Source of the DNA: Microbacterium sp. K24
Lineage (GTDB): Bacteria > Actinomycetota > Actinomycetes > Actinomycetales > Microbacteriaceae
Reading direction: 5' to 3'
Assembly (NCBI RefSeq): GCF_004794465.1
Contig: NZ_SSDJ01000086.1
Location: 1 to 64,000, forward strand
DNA length: 64,000 bases
In this document: one piece after another, positions 26,122 to 35,069 of the stretch
How positions within the stretch are numbered: position 1 is the first letter of the stretch
Layout: each line of letters starts with the position of its first letter
Program-made: the position numbers and the translations under genes
Notes under the pieces: model-generated
Seen by the model: the letters and a program-made list of their open reading frames with translations, nothing else
What the model was told of the DNA's origin: nothing
The model's database searches: none

Positions 26122-26246
26122 CGCGACCTTCCGGTTCTTCGTGTCGCCGCGCAGAGCATCGCGACGGAATCGACTGTGAGCATATTCTGCTGGATCGCCA
26201 CCTCGAGCCGCTCCAGCGTGGCCGCGCTCAGTTTGCCACGCGCCAC
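26118..26246 (-). CDS. Candidate small gene (42 aa) overlapping DUF4190 start
   Basis: A short frame beginning GTG at 26246 and reading MARGKLSAATLERLEV and VDSVAMLCAATRRTGRSR. Third codon positions are mostly G or C, and the stop overlaps the DUF4190 ATG as ATGA, the same coupling seen elsewhere in the window. Against it: no strong ribosome site, and a TATGCT box at 26179-26184 inside it could be the DUF4190 promoter. No family recognised. Confidence 0.35.
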   Translation of the reverse strand: MARGKLSAATLERLEVAIQQNMLTVDSVAMLCAATRRTGRSR

Positions 26247-26291
26247 GTCAACCCGTCACGGAAAATCCACGACGTACCGCTACCGAACACC

Positions 26292-26705
26292 TCATGACGG
26301 GCGAGTCAGGCGGTCCTCGTCCGCTGGTGAGATGAGCATGCCCTCGTGGGTCACTGTTACCCCGAGAGTCTTGCCTCGCCGGTCGAGAAACATCACGTCG
26401 ACGTCGCCCAGTTCTGTCCAGCGTTTCTTGCTCGCAGCTTCAGGGAAAAAACAGCCAAGGCTTTCAATCGCGCGAACTATATCGCGGTCGTAGGCATAAC
26501 TGCGCTTCACTGCGGTCGGGCGCCCCCTCCTGTAGTGCCAGTTGTCTGGCGCCACACCAACCGTTCTCACCGAATCGAGGTGCGCCAATAGTTCGAGCAG
26601 CGGGTGCTGTGCGTCTCCGCTGTTGAAGACGAACTCGATGCGGGCGGTCGCCGGTCGCATCGCCTGCATCCACGCAGACTGCTCAGCGAACGAAGGTGCG
26701 GTCAT
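26292..26705 (-). CDS. Hypothetical protein (137 aa) in accessory islet
   Basis: Soluble alpha/beta protein with segments ATARIEFVFNSGDAQHPLLE and DVDVMFLDRRGKTLGVTVTH. Base composition is visibly less GC-rich than the flanking housekeeping genes. TAGCTT (26712-26717) ends 6 nt before ATG 26705, a leaderless start. Size and context recall immunity-like accessory proteins, but no toxin gene is adjacent and I do not recognise the family. Confidence 0.6.
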   Translation of the reverse strand: MTAPSFAEQSAWMQAMRPATARIEFVFNSGDAQHPLLELLAHLDSVRTVGVAPDNWHYRRGRPTAVKRSYAYDRDIVRAIESLGCFFPEAASKKRWTELGDVDVMFLDRRGKTLGVTVTHEGMLISPADEDRLTRPS

Positions 26706-26801
26706 ACGGCCAAGCTAGCAAGAGAGGTGAGGTTCCGCCCCCGAAGCAACGGGCTCATCTCACCCGTCAAATGAGCTCGCGAGGCGTCAAGCGGAAGACG
26801 A

Positions 26802-27294
26802 CTAGTTGTTGGAGCGGAACTCCGCCCCGTCGCCGTCGCTCATCGCATCCTCTTCTTCGTTGTCTTCGGCGAGAAACGCAGTCCCGAAGACATCGCACCC
26901 CAGCTTGGAAAGGCAGCGGATCAAGTCCGCCTCCAACACAAATCCACCTTGCGGACTGTCGGAGTCTCCTGACCACCAGAGCGTGGTCTCTCCGCCTTGA
27001 CGTAGCTCCATGAGTGCCTGAGCGTTGGGTTCCAGTCTGACCACCAACGCGCGAAGAGCAGAGAAGCCGGTCTGATCGTCGGCACTCGGTTCGTCAACAC
27101 TCTCTGTGAGCGACCAAAAGGTCCGCTGGTGCGTCAGGCGTTCGGGCGCATAGTTCCTACCGGGCCCGCCCCGCAGGAGTGAGATCACCGATGTCACCCC
27201 AGTCGGTGGGCTCCAGTCCGACCATTGCAGAGATCTCGGCTACCGTCTTCGTTTCGCTGCGGATGGTGAGCGACGCCCTGTTGCCCTGGATCAT
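26802..27294 (-). pseudogene. DUF4279 family gene interrupted by a +1 frameshift
   Basis: The N-terminal part starts at ATG 27294 and reads RASLTIRSETKTVAEISAM and VGLEPTDWGDIGDLTPAG before a TAG at 27157-27159. The C-terminal part continues in another frame (to 26802) with YAPERLTHQRTFWSLTES, LRALVVRLEPNAQALMEL and ADLIRCLSKLGCDVFG. Joined, they give about 163 residues in the order expected for DUF4279. Removing one G from the GGGG run near 27172 restores the frame. The promoter TAAGCT (27301-27306), 6 nt before the ATG, is intact, so the mutation is recent or a sequencing error. The last 13 codons (AMSDGDGAEFRSNN) derive from the ychF 3' end. Confidence 0.7.
26804..26843 (-). repeat. Diverged second copy of the ychF 3' end
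   Basis: This 40-nt segment matches 27687-27726, the 3' end of ychF, at 35 of 40 positions and in the same orientation. The encoded tails are AMSDGDGAEFRSNN here and VMKDGDVVEFRFNN in YchF. It looks like the far att-type repeat of an inserted segment, or a recombination scar. Confidence 0.75.
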
Positions 27295-27360
27295 GAACGG
27301 AGCTTACTTGGGCCCGCCAGATGTATTTCAGATGCGGAACACCACGACGTCTCGCGAACG

Positions 27361-27579
27361 TCAGATTTCGATCCCACGTCTGATCATTTCGCCTTCCACG
27401 GCCTGTCGACGCGCTTTCCAACCGCGCCGCGTACTTGGGCTGTTGTGCCTGCCGTTACTGGATGTGCGAGCCTCGCCCGAGGCCGCCCAATGAAAGTTCG
27501 CCCGAAGGCGGTCGTCATCCGCCGTGCGCAGGTCCGATTCAAACGCGGCCTCGTTCTTCCAACGCATGTCGGCAGGCAA
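27361..27579 (-). CDS. Small hypothetical protein (72 aa) in accessory islet
   Basis: Basic, helical-looking protein: AAFESDLRTADDDRLRANF and GWKARRQAVEGEMIRRGIE. The C-terminal helix pattern fits a genuine small protein. A TTG start at 27579 has GGGGTGA 6 nt upstream; ATG 27567 is the alternative. It lies between the two ychF-end repeats, upstream of the DUF4279 gene. No family recognised. Confidence 0.45.
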   Translation of the reverse strand: MPADMRWKNEAAFESDLRTADDDRLRANFHWAASGEARTSSNGRHNSPSTRRGWKARRQAVEGEMIRRGIEI

Positions 27580-27684
27580 TGCAGTTCACCCCACCCGCGA
27601 CTTCGCTTGTCGTTACGCGGCCACCACCGGTCAGCTTGGATTCGAGAGGACTCCTCGCGGACACCGGACCTACTTCGTTCCGCC

Positions 27685-28758
27685 TCAGTTGTTGAAGCGG
27701 AACTCCACCACGTCGCCGTCCTTCATGACGTAGTCCTTGCCTTCGAGGCGCGCCTTGCCCTTCGCGCGGGCCTCGACGACGGAGCCGGTCTCGACCAAGT
27801 CGTCGAACGAGACGATCTCGGCCTTGATGAAGCCCTTCTCGAAGTCGGTGTGGATCACGCCGGCCGCCTGAGGGGCCTTCCAGCCCTTCCCGATCGTCCA
27901 CGCGCGAGCTTCCTTCGGGCCTGCGGTGAGGTACGTCTGCAGGCCGAGGGTGTCGAAGCCGATGCGTGCGAGCTGGTCGAGGCCCGACTCGTCCTGTCCG
28001 GTCGACGCCAGCAGCTCAGCGGCATCCTCCGGGTCGAGGTCGATGAGCTCCGACTCGATCTTCGCGTCGAGGAAGATGGCCTTCGCGGGCGCGACGAGGG
28101 CGGCGAGCTCCGCCTTGCGCGCGGCATCCGTCAGCACACCCTCATCGACGTTGAAGACGAAGATGACCGGCTTCGCGGTGAGCAGTCCCAGTTCGCGGAT
28201 CGGCGTCAGGTCGATGCCGGCGACCGACAGCAGCACGCCGCGCTCCAGCGCATCCTTGGCGGCAAGCGCGGTCTCGAGCACGACCGGCTCGATCTTCTTG
28301 CCGCGTACTTCCTTCTCGTAGCGGGTGATCGCCTTATCGACGGTCTCGAGATCCGCGAGCATCAGCTCGGCGTTGATCGTCTCCATATCGGATGCCGGGT
28401 TGACGGCGCCGTCCACGTGCACCACGTCGTCGTCGGAGAATCCGCGGACCACCTGCGCGATCGCGTCCGCCTCGCGGATGTTCGCGAGGAACTTGTTGCC
28501 GAGCCCCTCCCCCTCGCTGGCGCCGCGGACGATGCCGGCGATGTCGACGAACGACACGGCAGCGGGCAGGATCCGCTCGCTGCTGAAGATCTCCGCGAGC
28601 TTGTCGAGCCGCGGGTCGGGCAGGTTCACCACGCCGACGTTCGGCTCGATCGTCGCGAACGGATAGTTCGCCGCGAGCACGTCGTTCTTGGTGAGTGCGT
28701 TGAAGAGGGTGGACTTGCCGACGTTGGGCAGGCCGACGATGCCGATAGTGAGAGCCAC
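27685..28758 (-). CDS. ychF: Redox-regulated ATPase YchF (OBG-family)
   Basis: 357 aa cytoplasmic P-loop protein. G1 is GLPNVGKSTLFNALTK, the switch region is FVDIAGIVRGASEGEGLGN, and NVDE replaces the NKxD specificity motif, which is why YchF prefers ATP. A C-terminal TGS domain (GPKEARAWTI to FRFNN) is complete. It is involved in ribosome and stress functions. GTG 28758 has TAGACT 8 nt upstream. The 3' end of the gene is duplicated at 26804-26843. Confidence 0.96.
   Translation of the reverse strand: MALTIGIVGLPNVGKSTLFNALTKNDVLAANYPFATIEPNVGVVNLPDPRLDKLAEIFSSERILPAAVSFVDIAGIVRGASEGEGLGNKFLANIREADAIAQVVRGFSDDDVVHVDGAVNPASDMETINAELMLADLETVDKAITRYEKEVRGKKIEPVVLETALAAKDALERGVLLSVAGIDLTPIRELGLLTAKPVIFVFNVDEGVLTDAARKAELAALVAPAKAIFLDAKIESELIDLDPEDAAELLASTGQDESGLDQLARIGFDTLGLQTYLTAGPKEARAWTIGKGWKAPQAAGVIHTDFEKGFIKAEIVSFDDLVETGSVVEARAKGKARLEGKDYVMKDGDVVEFRFNN
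27687..27726 (-). repeat. ychF 3' end, intact member of the 40-nt repeat pair
   Basis: Last 13 codons of ychF, matching 26804-26843 at 35 of 40 bases. About 880 bp separate the pair, holding the small 72-aa gene and the frameshifted DUF4279 gene. Confidence 0.75.
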
Positions 28759-28801
28759 GGAGGACGAGTCTACCGGTCGTGCCCCGCCCGACCCTGAACC
28801 G

Positions 28802-29542
28802 TCAGTCGCGCACGGCGCGGAACGCCCGCGTCACGTAGGGAAGGTCGATCGTGCCATCGCCGTGCAGGCCGAGTTCGTCGAACAGGGCATCCATGTCCCG
28901 TCGGATGCGCGCCTTCTCCTCGTCGGATGCCGTGATCACGTAACTCCGCGACGTCGCCATCGTGTGCAGCAGGTCCCGCGTCATCGGCCGGACCCACGCC
29001 CACTGCTCCTGAGCGAGAGCGCCGAACGGCGCGGCGACGACCGGGTCTCCCGCGGCGAGCATGATCTCGGCATTGCTGCCGTGCATGATCTCCGTGAGCC
29101 GCCGCACCCAGTCCACGCGCTCATCGCGGATGTTCCAGATGAGCCCGAGCACTCCCCCGCTGCGCACGACGCGCCCGATCTCGACGGATGCCGCGACCGG
29201 CTCCACCCAGTGCCACGCCTGTCCCAGCACGACCGCGTCGACGCTGTCATCCGGTAGCGGCAGGCTCTCGGCCGTCCCCACGAACGCCGGAACACCGGGC
29301 ACTGCGGTGCGCAGCGTCGCGAGCATCTCCGGATCGGGATCGACCGCGACGACCTCGGCATCCGGCGCACCGATGAGCGTGCGGGTCAGCTTGCCCGTTC
29401 CCGCCCCGACATCGGCGATCCGACGGGAGCCGTGCGGCAGCGCGTCGAGCATCCATGCCACCGCATCGAAGGGGTACTCGGGGCGTCCGACCTCGTAGCT
29501 GTGGGCCTGCACGCCGAAGGATGTCGCCTGCTCGTCCGTCAT
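28802..29542 (-). CDS. Class I SAM-dependent methyltransferase
   Basis: 246 aa. Motif I is IADVGAGTGKLTRTL (about residue 42), motif II has VVAVDPDPEML and motif III/IV is ESLPLPDDSVDAVVLGQAWHW. The HWxxP-like HWVEP segment places it near the Methyltransf_11 group. Substrate unknown. TAGGCT ends 6 nt before ATG 29542; the gene is divergent from the exonuclease gene. Confidence 0.85.
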   Translation of the reverse strand: MTDEQATSFGVQAHSYEVGRPEYPFDAVAWMLDALPHGSRRIADVGAGTGKLTRTLIGAPDAEVVAVDPDPEMLATLRTAVPGVPAFVGTAESLPLPDDSVDAVVLGQAWHWVEPVAASVEIGRVVRSGGVLGLIWNIRDERVDWVRRLTEIMHGSNAEIMLAAGDPVVAAPFGALAQEQWAWVRPMTRDLLHTMATSRSYVITASDEEKARIRRDMDALFDELGLHGDGTIDLPYVTRAFRAVRD

Positions 29543-29601
29543 GTCGCCAGCCTACGGCGAGCCTGCGATCGCTCGCAGAAGTCGCGAGGGAGAGTGGGAT
29601 C

Positions 29602-30195
29602 GTGCCCCTGGACTTCACTGCGATCGACTTCGAAACCGCGAACTCCAGCCCCGCTTCCGCCTGTTCCGTCGGACTCGTCCGCGTGCGCGGCGGCGAGGTC
29701 GTCGCCACCGCCGGCTGGCTGATCCAGCCCCCGCCCGGTCACGACGTGTTCCAGGAGTGGAACGTGCGCATCCACGGCATCCAGCCGACCGACGTGCTCT
29801 CCGCCGCGACCTGGGTGGAGCAGTTCGACCGGCTGTGCGGCTTCGCCGGCGCCGATGTGCTCGTCGCGCACAACGCGGGCTTCGACCTGAACGTGCTGCG
29901 TCGGGCCGCGGAGGCCACCGGCATGCTGTGCCCGCCGTACCGCTCGCTCTGCAGCCTGCAGGTCGCGCGCAAGACGTACCAGCTCGACTCCTACCGCCTG
30001 CCGCTGGCCGCGGCGGCAGCGGGATTCGGAGATTTCCCGCATCATGATGCGCTGGCCGACGCCCGCGCCTGCGCGCAGATCGTGATCGATGCCGCACGTC
30101 GACACGGCGCTCCCGACGTCTTCGCTCTCGCTGAGGCCCTCAGCCTGCGGGTGACGGAGCCCGCGATGCCCGCCCTGGAGCGCGCCGTCGCCTGA
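29602..30195 (+). CDS. DEDDh 3'-5' exonuclease (DnaQ epsilon-like)
   Basis: 197 aa. ExoI motif DFETAN, ExoII HNAGFD and ExoIII with catalytic His in HHDALADARA are all present, so the metal-binding acidic residues are intact. It is a stand-alone exonuclease domain, as in small DnaQ-like proteins used for proofreading or RNA/DNA trimming. GTG 29602 puts the DFETAN block near residue 10, as usual; upstream extension has no ribosome site. The downstream rmuC gene also concerns DNA metabolism. Confidence 0.88.
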   Translation: MPLDFTAIDFETANSSPASACSVGLVRVRGGEVVATAGWLIQPPPGHDVFQEWNVRIHGIQPTDVLSAATWVEQFDRLCGFAGADVLVAHNAGFDLNVLRRAAEATGMLCPPYRSLCSLQVARKTYQLDSYRLPLAAAAAGFGDFPHHDALADARACAQIVIDAARRHGAPDVFALAEALSLRVTEPAMPALERAVA

Positions 30196-30260
30196 CGAGG
30201 ATCGCGACGCCTGAGCGGGGCGGCGCCGCAATGTCGGATGCCGGCCGCATCATGAGACAC

Positions 30261-31544
30261 ATGGATGCTCTCTCGTTCGTTCTGATCCTCGCCGCACTCG
30301 CGGCGGGAGTCGCCGTGGGCTGGTTCCTGCGCGCCGGACGCGGGGCCGCCGATCTCGCCCGCTCCGAAGCAGAGCTGGCTGCCGCGCGCGACGATCGCGA
30401 CCGTCAGTACGACCTCTACCGCGATGCCGTCGAGCATGCCCGCACCGAGCAGCGCGCAGAGGCACTGCGCGTGCAGCAGCAGAACGCCGTGCTCACGGCG
30501 CTCGCTCCGGTGCGCGAGAGCCTGCAGCAGATGCAGTCGAAGGTCACGGCGATCGAGCAGGAGCGTCAGGCGCAGTTCGGAACCCTGGCCGAGCAGCTCC
30601 GCCGGGCTCAGGAGTCCGATGAGGCCCTCCGCGCGACGACCGAGTCCCTCGCCGGTGCGCTGCGCTCCACGGCGACCCGCGGCGTCTGGGGCGAGACGCA
30701 GCTGCGGCGTGTGGTCGAAGCGGCGGGACTCACCCGGCATGTCGATTTCGACCTCCAGTCGACCATCTCGTCCGACCGCGGCACCGGGCGCCCCGACATG
30801 GTCGTGCGCCTCGCCGGTGGCACGTCGATCGCGGTCGACGCCAAGGTTCCGCTCGACGCCTACCTCGAGGCCTCGGCCCTGCCCGCCGGTGACGCGCATG
30901 AGAGTCAGCGCCGCGCGCACATGCAGAAGCATGTGAAGGCGGTCCGCGCGCACATCGACGCCCTCGCGAAGAAGGCGTACTGGTCGGGCCTCGACGCCAG
31001 CCCCGAGTTCGTGATCTGCTTCCTCCCGAGCGAGTCGCTGCTGGCAGCCGCCATCGACGAAGACCCGACTCTGCTCGACTACGCCTTCAGCCGGCGCGTA
31101 GCGTTGGCATCACCCGTGAATCTCTGGGCGGTGCTCAAGACCGTCGCCTACACCTGGACGCAGCAGGAGGTGTCGACCGAGGCGCGCACGCTGCTGAACC
31201 TCGGAACACAGCTCTACGAACGGCTCGGCACGCTCGCCGGTCACGCCGACGACCTGCGGCGGGCGCTGGAGCGCACCGTCGACAGCTACAACAAGTTCGC
31301 CGGATCCCTCGAGACCCGTGTCCTCGTCACGGCGCGGCAGTTCCCCGGCATCGACGCATCGGGGCTCGCGACCGCGCCGGCCGTGACGGCCGGCGTCACC
31401 CGTCGTTTCATCGCACCGGAACTGGTCGGCATCGACGACGAGGAATCACTTGAGGAATCAGGCGGCGCCGCCGCGGGTGACGACGGATCGATCACGGTGC
31501 GCGCCGACGTGGGCGACGTGCGCGCGCGGCTCGACGACGCGTAG
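30261..31544 (+). CDS. rmuC: DNA recombination protein RmuC
   Basis: 427 aa. An N-terminal membrane anchor (SFVLILAALAAGVAVGWFLR) is followed by a long coiled coil (about residues 30-130) and the RmuC nuclease-like core: TRGVWGETQLRRVVEAAGL, DMVVRLAGG, DAKVPLDAYLE, VICFLPSE. RmuC limits sequence inversions in E. coli. Three in-frame ATGs exist (30231, 30252, 30261); the last places the anchor directly at the N-terminus. Confidence 0.92.
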   Translation: MDALSFVLILAALAAGVAVGWFLRAGRGAADLARSEAELAAARDDRDRQYDLYRDAVEHARTEQRAEALRVQQQNAVLTALAPVRESLQQMQSKVTAIEQERQAQFGTLAEQLRRAQESDEALRATTESLAGALRSTATRGVWGETQLRRVVEAAGLTRHVDFDLQSTISSDRGTGRPDMVVRLAGGTSIAVDAKVPLDAYLEASALPAGDAHESQRRAHMQKHVKAVRAHIDALAKKAYWSGLDASPEFVICFLPSESLLAAAIDEDPTLLDYAFSRRVALASPVNLWAVLKTVAYTWTQQEVSTEARTLLNLGTQLYERLGTLAGHADDLRRALERTVDSYNKFAGSLETRVLVTARQFPGIDASGLATAPAVTAGVTRRFIAPELVGIDDEESLEESGGAAAGDDGSITVRADVGDVRARLDDA

Positions 31545-31597
31545 GTCGAACGACCCGTAGGTCAGGCGACGCTGAGGTCAGTCAGACGCTGCGCGGG

Positions 31598-31882
31598 TCA
31601 GGCGACGCCCGGGACGCCGCTCAGCAGAACGATGACGAGCCCGCTCGTGGCGAGGAAGGCGCCGATCATCCACCAGGCGCTGATCTCGTGACCCTCGTCG
31701 AGGCGTTTGCGGAACAGCACGTCGGCGCGACGGGCCGGATCGCTGACCGCCGTCGGCGGCGGAGAGGTCGGAGCGGGCGCGATGACTTCCGCGTCAGCGC
31801 TCACCCGGAGGATGCGCCCCGTGTTCGTCGTCACGATCTTCGTCGGGGCGGCCTTGGAGCCACTCGTGTGCTGCGTTGTCAT
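31598..31882 (-). CDS. Small single-helix membrane protein (94 aa)
   Basis: A polar N-terminal half (TKIVTTNTGRILRVSADAEV) is followed by RKRLDEGHEISAWWMIGAFL and one membrane helix near the C-terminus, giving a tail-anchored look. ATG 31882 follows AGGAGGG with 7-nt spacing. No family recognised. Confidence 0.65.
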   Translation of the reverse strand: MTTQHTSGSKAAPTKIVTTNTGRILRVSADAEVIAPAPTSPPPTAVSDPARRADVLFRKRLDEGHEISAWWMIGAFLATSGLVIVLLSGVPGVA

Positions 31883-32042
31883 CTGTTCGCCCTCCTGCGC
31901 CTGCGGTGCCTGGCGGCTCCGTCGACGGCGACAAACCCAGTGACAATTGTGACACGGCACTCCGCAGAAGCGGGGATCGCGATGTATCGACCCGATACCG
32001 GGTCGATAACGATGGTCTTCTCAGGCGTTCCGGACCGCCGGC

Positions 32043-33029
32043 TCAGAGCCACTTGGAGACGAGGTGCTCCGACGCGATGCGACGCAGTGTGCCCGATGCT
32101 CCACGGAGCACGACGCTCTCGGTATAGACGAAGCCTCGCTCCCGACGCACGCCCGCGACGAGCTGACCGTCCGTGACACCGGTCGCCACGAAGATCGTGT
32201 TCTTGCCCTGCACCAGGTCGTCGGCCTCATAGACCTTGTCGATGTCGAGACCCGCGTCGATGCCGCGCTGACGCTCATCGTCGTCCCGCGGCCAGAGAAT
32301 CCCCTGGATGTGCCCGCCGAGCGCCTTGATCGCGCACGCGGTGACGATTCCCTCCGGACTGCCGCCGACCCCGACGCACATGTCGGTGCGCGCGTCATGT
32401 CGGGCGGCGTTGATCCCGCCGGCGACGTCGCCGTCGCTCATCAGACGTGTGCCGGCGCCGGCGTCGCGGATCTCCTGGATCAGCTTCTCGTGGCGCGGAC
32501 GGTTCAGAACCGAGACGACGATCTCGTCGACCGGCTTGCCGAGTGCACCCGCGAGCTTGCGGATGTTCTCGCCGATGGGCAGGCGGATGTCGACGACACC
32601 CACGCCTGCCGGGCCGGTGACGAGCTTGTCCATGTAGAAGACGGAAGAGGCGTCGAGCATCGTCCCGCGATCGGAGACCGCGATCACCGAGAGCGCGTTC
32701 TGCCGCCCCGCCGCCGTGAGGGACGTGCCGTCGATCGGGTCGACGGCGATGTCGCACAGCGGTCCGCGACCGGTGCCGACGACCTCTCCGTTGAAGAGCA
32801 TCGGCGCGTTGTCCTTCTCGCCCTCGCCGATGACGACCTTGCCCTGGAAGTCGACGGTGCCGAGGAAGGCCCGCATCGCGTCGACGGCGGCGCCGTCCGC
32901 TGCTTCCTTCGCCCCTCGACCGATGAACGGCACGGCACGGATGGCCGCAGCCTCCGTGGAGCGGACCAGCTCCATCGCGAGATTACGGTCGGGATGAAGA
33001 GGGCTCAGATCCGCTGTCAGACTAACCAT
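32043..33029 (-). CDS. glpX: Class II fructose-1,6-bisphosphatase GlpX
   Basis: 328 aa. Dephosphorylates fructose 1,6-bisphosphate in gluconeogenesis. The metal- and substrate-binding blocks GEGEKDNAPML, DIAVDPIDGT, MSDGDVAGG and GVGGSPEGI are present. TAGGCT ends 6 nt before ATG 33029, so the message is probably leaderless. It is divergent from fbaA, whose enzyme makes its substrate; the 185-bp region between could serve both. Confidence 0.96.
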   Translation of the reverse strand: MVSLTADLSPLHPDRNLAMELVRSTEAAAIRAVPFIGRGAKEAADGAAVDAMRAFLGTVDFQGKVVIGEGEKDNAPMLFNGEVVGTGRGPLCDIAVDPIDGTSLTAAGRQNALSVIAVSDRGTMLDASSVFYMDKLVTGPAGVGVVDIRLPIGENIRKLAGALGKPVDEIVVSVLNRPRHEKLIQEIRDAGAGTRLMSDGDVAGGINAARHDARTDMCVGVGGSPEGIVTACAIKALGGHIQGILWPRDDDERQRGIDAGLDIDKVYEADDLVQGKNTIFVATGVTDGQLVAGVRRERGFVYTESVVLRGASGTLRRIASEHLVSKWL

Positions 33030-33171
33030 GCGGTCAGCCTAGCCATCGGGCGTCGCGAACCGCTCAGCTTTCGTCCTCTTTCGCGTGAAGGAATCACGAT
33101 TCTTAACGCATGTGCAGGAGAGACCGCGTCAGGGTGGCTACCGCGCTGCGGCATCCGCTCACACACCCCGA

Positions 33172-33177
33172 TAGAGT
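33172..33177 (+). promoter_or_regulatory. Candidate -10 of fbaA
   Basis: TAGAGT in the glpX-fbaA intergenic region, giving a leader of about 30 nt that carries the GCAGGAG ribosome site. Confidence 0.5.
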
Positions 33178-33214
33178 GACTGCTGTCCCGGCTTCACCTA
33201 CCGCAGGAGTTCTC

Positions 33215-34243
<1,029 letters not shown>

Positions 34244-34254
34244 GTTCCGCACGA

Positions 34255-34298
34255 CACGCAAGGAGGGCCCCGCCGTTCGGCGGGGCCCTCCGTGCGTG
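34255..34298. terminator. Strong bidirectional terminator after fbaA
   Basis: A 14-bp perfect GC-rich stem (34262-34275 with 34278-34291) around a 2-nt loop is extended outward by CACGCA/TGCGTG across a single mismatch. It lies between the convergent fbaA and DUF6264 genes. Confidence 0.88.
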
Positions 34299-34310
34299 CA
34301 GGGGTCCGCG

Positions 34311-34829
34311 TCAGCTGCTGCCCATGTTCTGGACGTACGACATGAAGGCGGGGTCGCCGAACATCGGCACGGCCAGACACATCGAGGTGATGAGCATCGT
34401 CACCGCCGCGCCCACCAGCGGCACCCACCAGCTGATCTTCGCGCTGCGGAGACGCCGGATCGACGCCCAGGCGGTCAGCGACCAGCCGACCACGAGCACG
34501 ACGGCGGCGATGGCGCCCCAGAGCTTGCCTTGCTCGTAGTTCGTGAACTCCCCGTCGATCCCGAGGATCTTCATGCTCTCGTTCATCACGCGCGTGAGAT
34601 CCAGATACGACACGGCCGTGAAGATGACGTTGAACAGACCGTAGGCCAGCAGCCCGGCGGTGACGACCCGGTCGACCGGATGCGGGCGGCGGGGCACAGC
34701 GTCGGCGATAGGCTCAGGCGCCGTCACGATCGGCGCGGCGACGATCTCGTCGAGGGGCGGGAGGCCTGCGGCCCTCCGCTGCTCCTCGGGAGTCGCGAGT
34801 TCGCCGTACTGAGGACGCTGATCGGTCAT
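34311..34829 (-). CDS. DUF6264 family membrane protein
   Basis: 172 aa. A Pro-rich cytoplasmic N-terminus (EEQRRAAGLPPLDE) precedes HPVDRVVTAGLLAYGLFNVI and three further membrane segments. This arrangement fits DUF6264 of Microbacteriaceae; function unknown. TAGCAT ends 6 nt before ATG 34829, a leaderless start. Confidence 0.78.
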   Translation of the reverse strand: MTDQRPQYGELATPEEQRRAAGLPPLDEIVAAPIVTAPEPIADAVPRRPHPVDRVVTAGLLAYGLFNVIFTAVSYLDLTRVMNESMKILGIDGEFTNYEQGKLWGAIAAVVLVVGWSLTAWASIRRLRSAKISWWVPLVGAAVTMLITSMCLAVPMFGDPAFMSYVQNMGSS

Positions 34830-35069
34830 CCCGCCATGCTAATCCTCGAGGCTCGGAGCGGCTCACAGCCGGATGGGTCCGAAAATGATGGCGGCCCCGG
34901 AGAAGTGGGGACTCCTCGGGGCCGCGGATTCGGAACGCTGGGGACGCTCGTCATCCAGATGGGTTCGACGAAGAGCTGGGGACCCTCCGCGAACCTGTAG
35001 TGCCGTTTGCACAGACGCCTACTTTTCTGATCATAGGAAAGGGCCCGTCGCCGCGCTAGGGCCGAAACT
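34830..35069. other. 240-bp intergenic region
   Basis: Contains the leaderless promoter of the DUF6264 gene, an imperfect hairpin (34891-34902 with 34915-34925) and an imperfect AT-richer palindrome (35022-35041). No coding frame looks real. Confidence 0.5.

Noticed and set aside
34871-34990. Approximate direct repeats (atgggtccga/atgggttcga, gctggggac twice) in the DUF6264-IclR gap
   Set aside because: Matches are short and imperfect; no clear element boundary or coding sequence.
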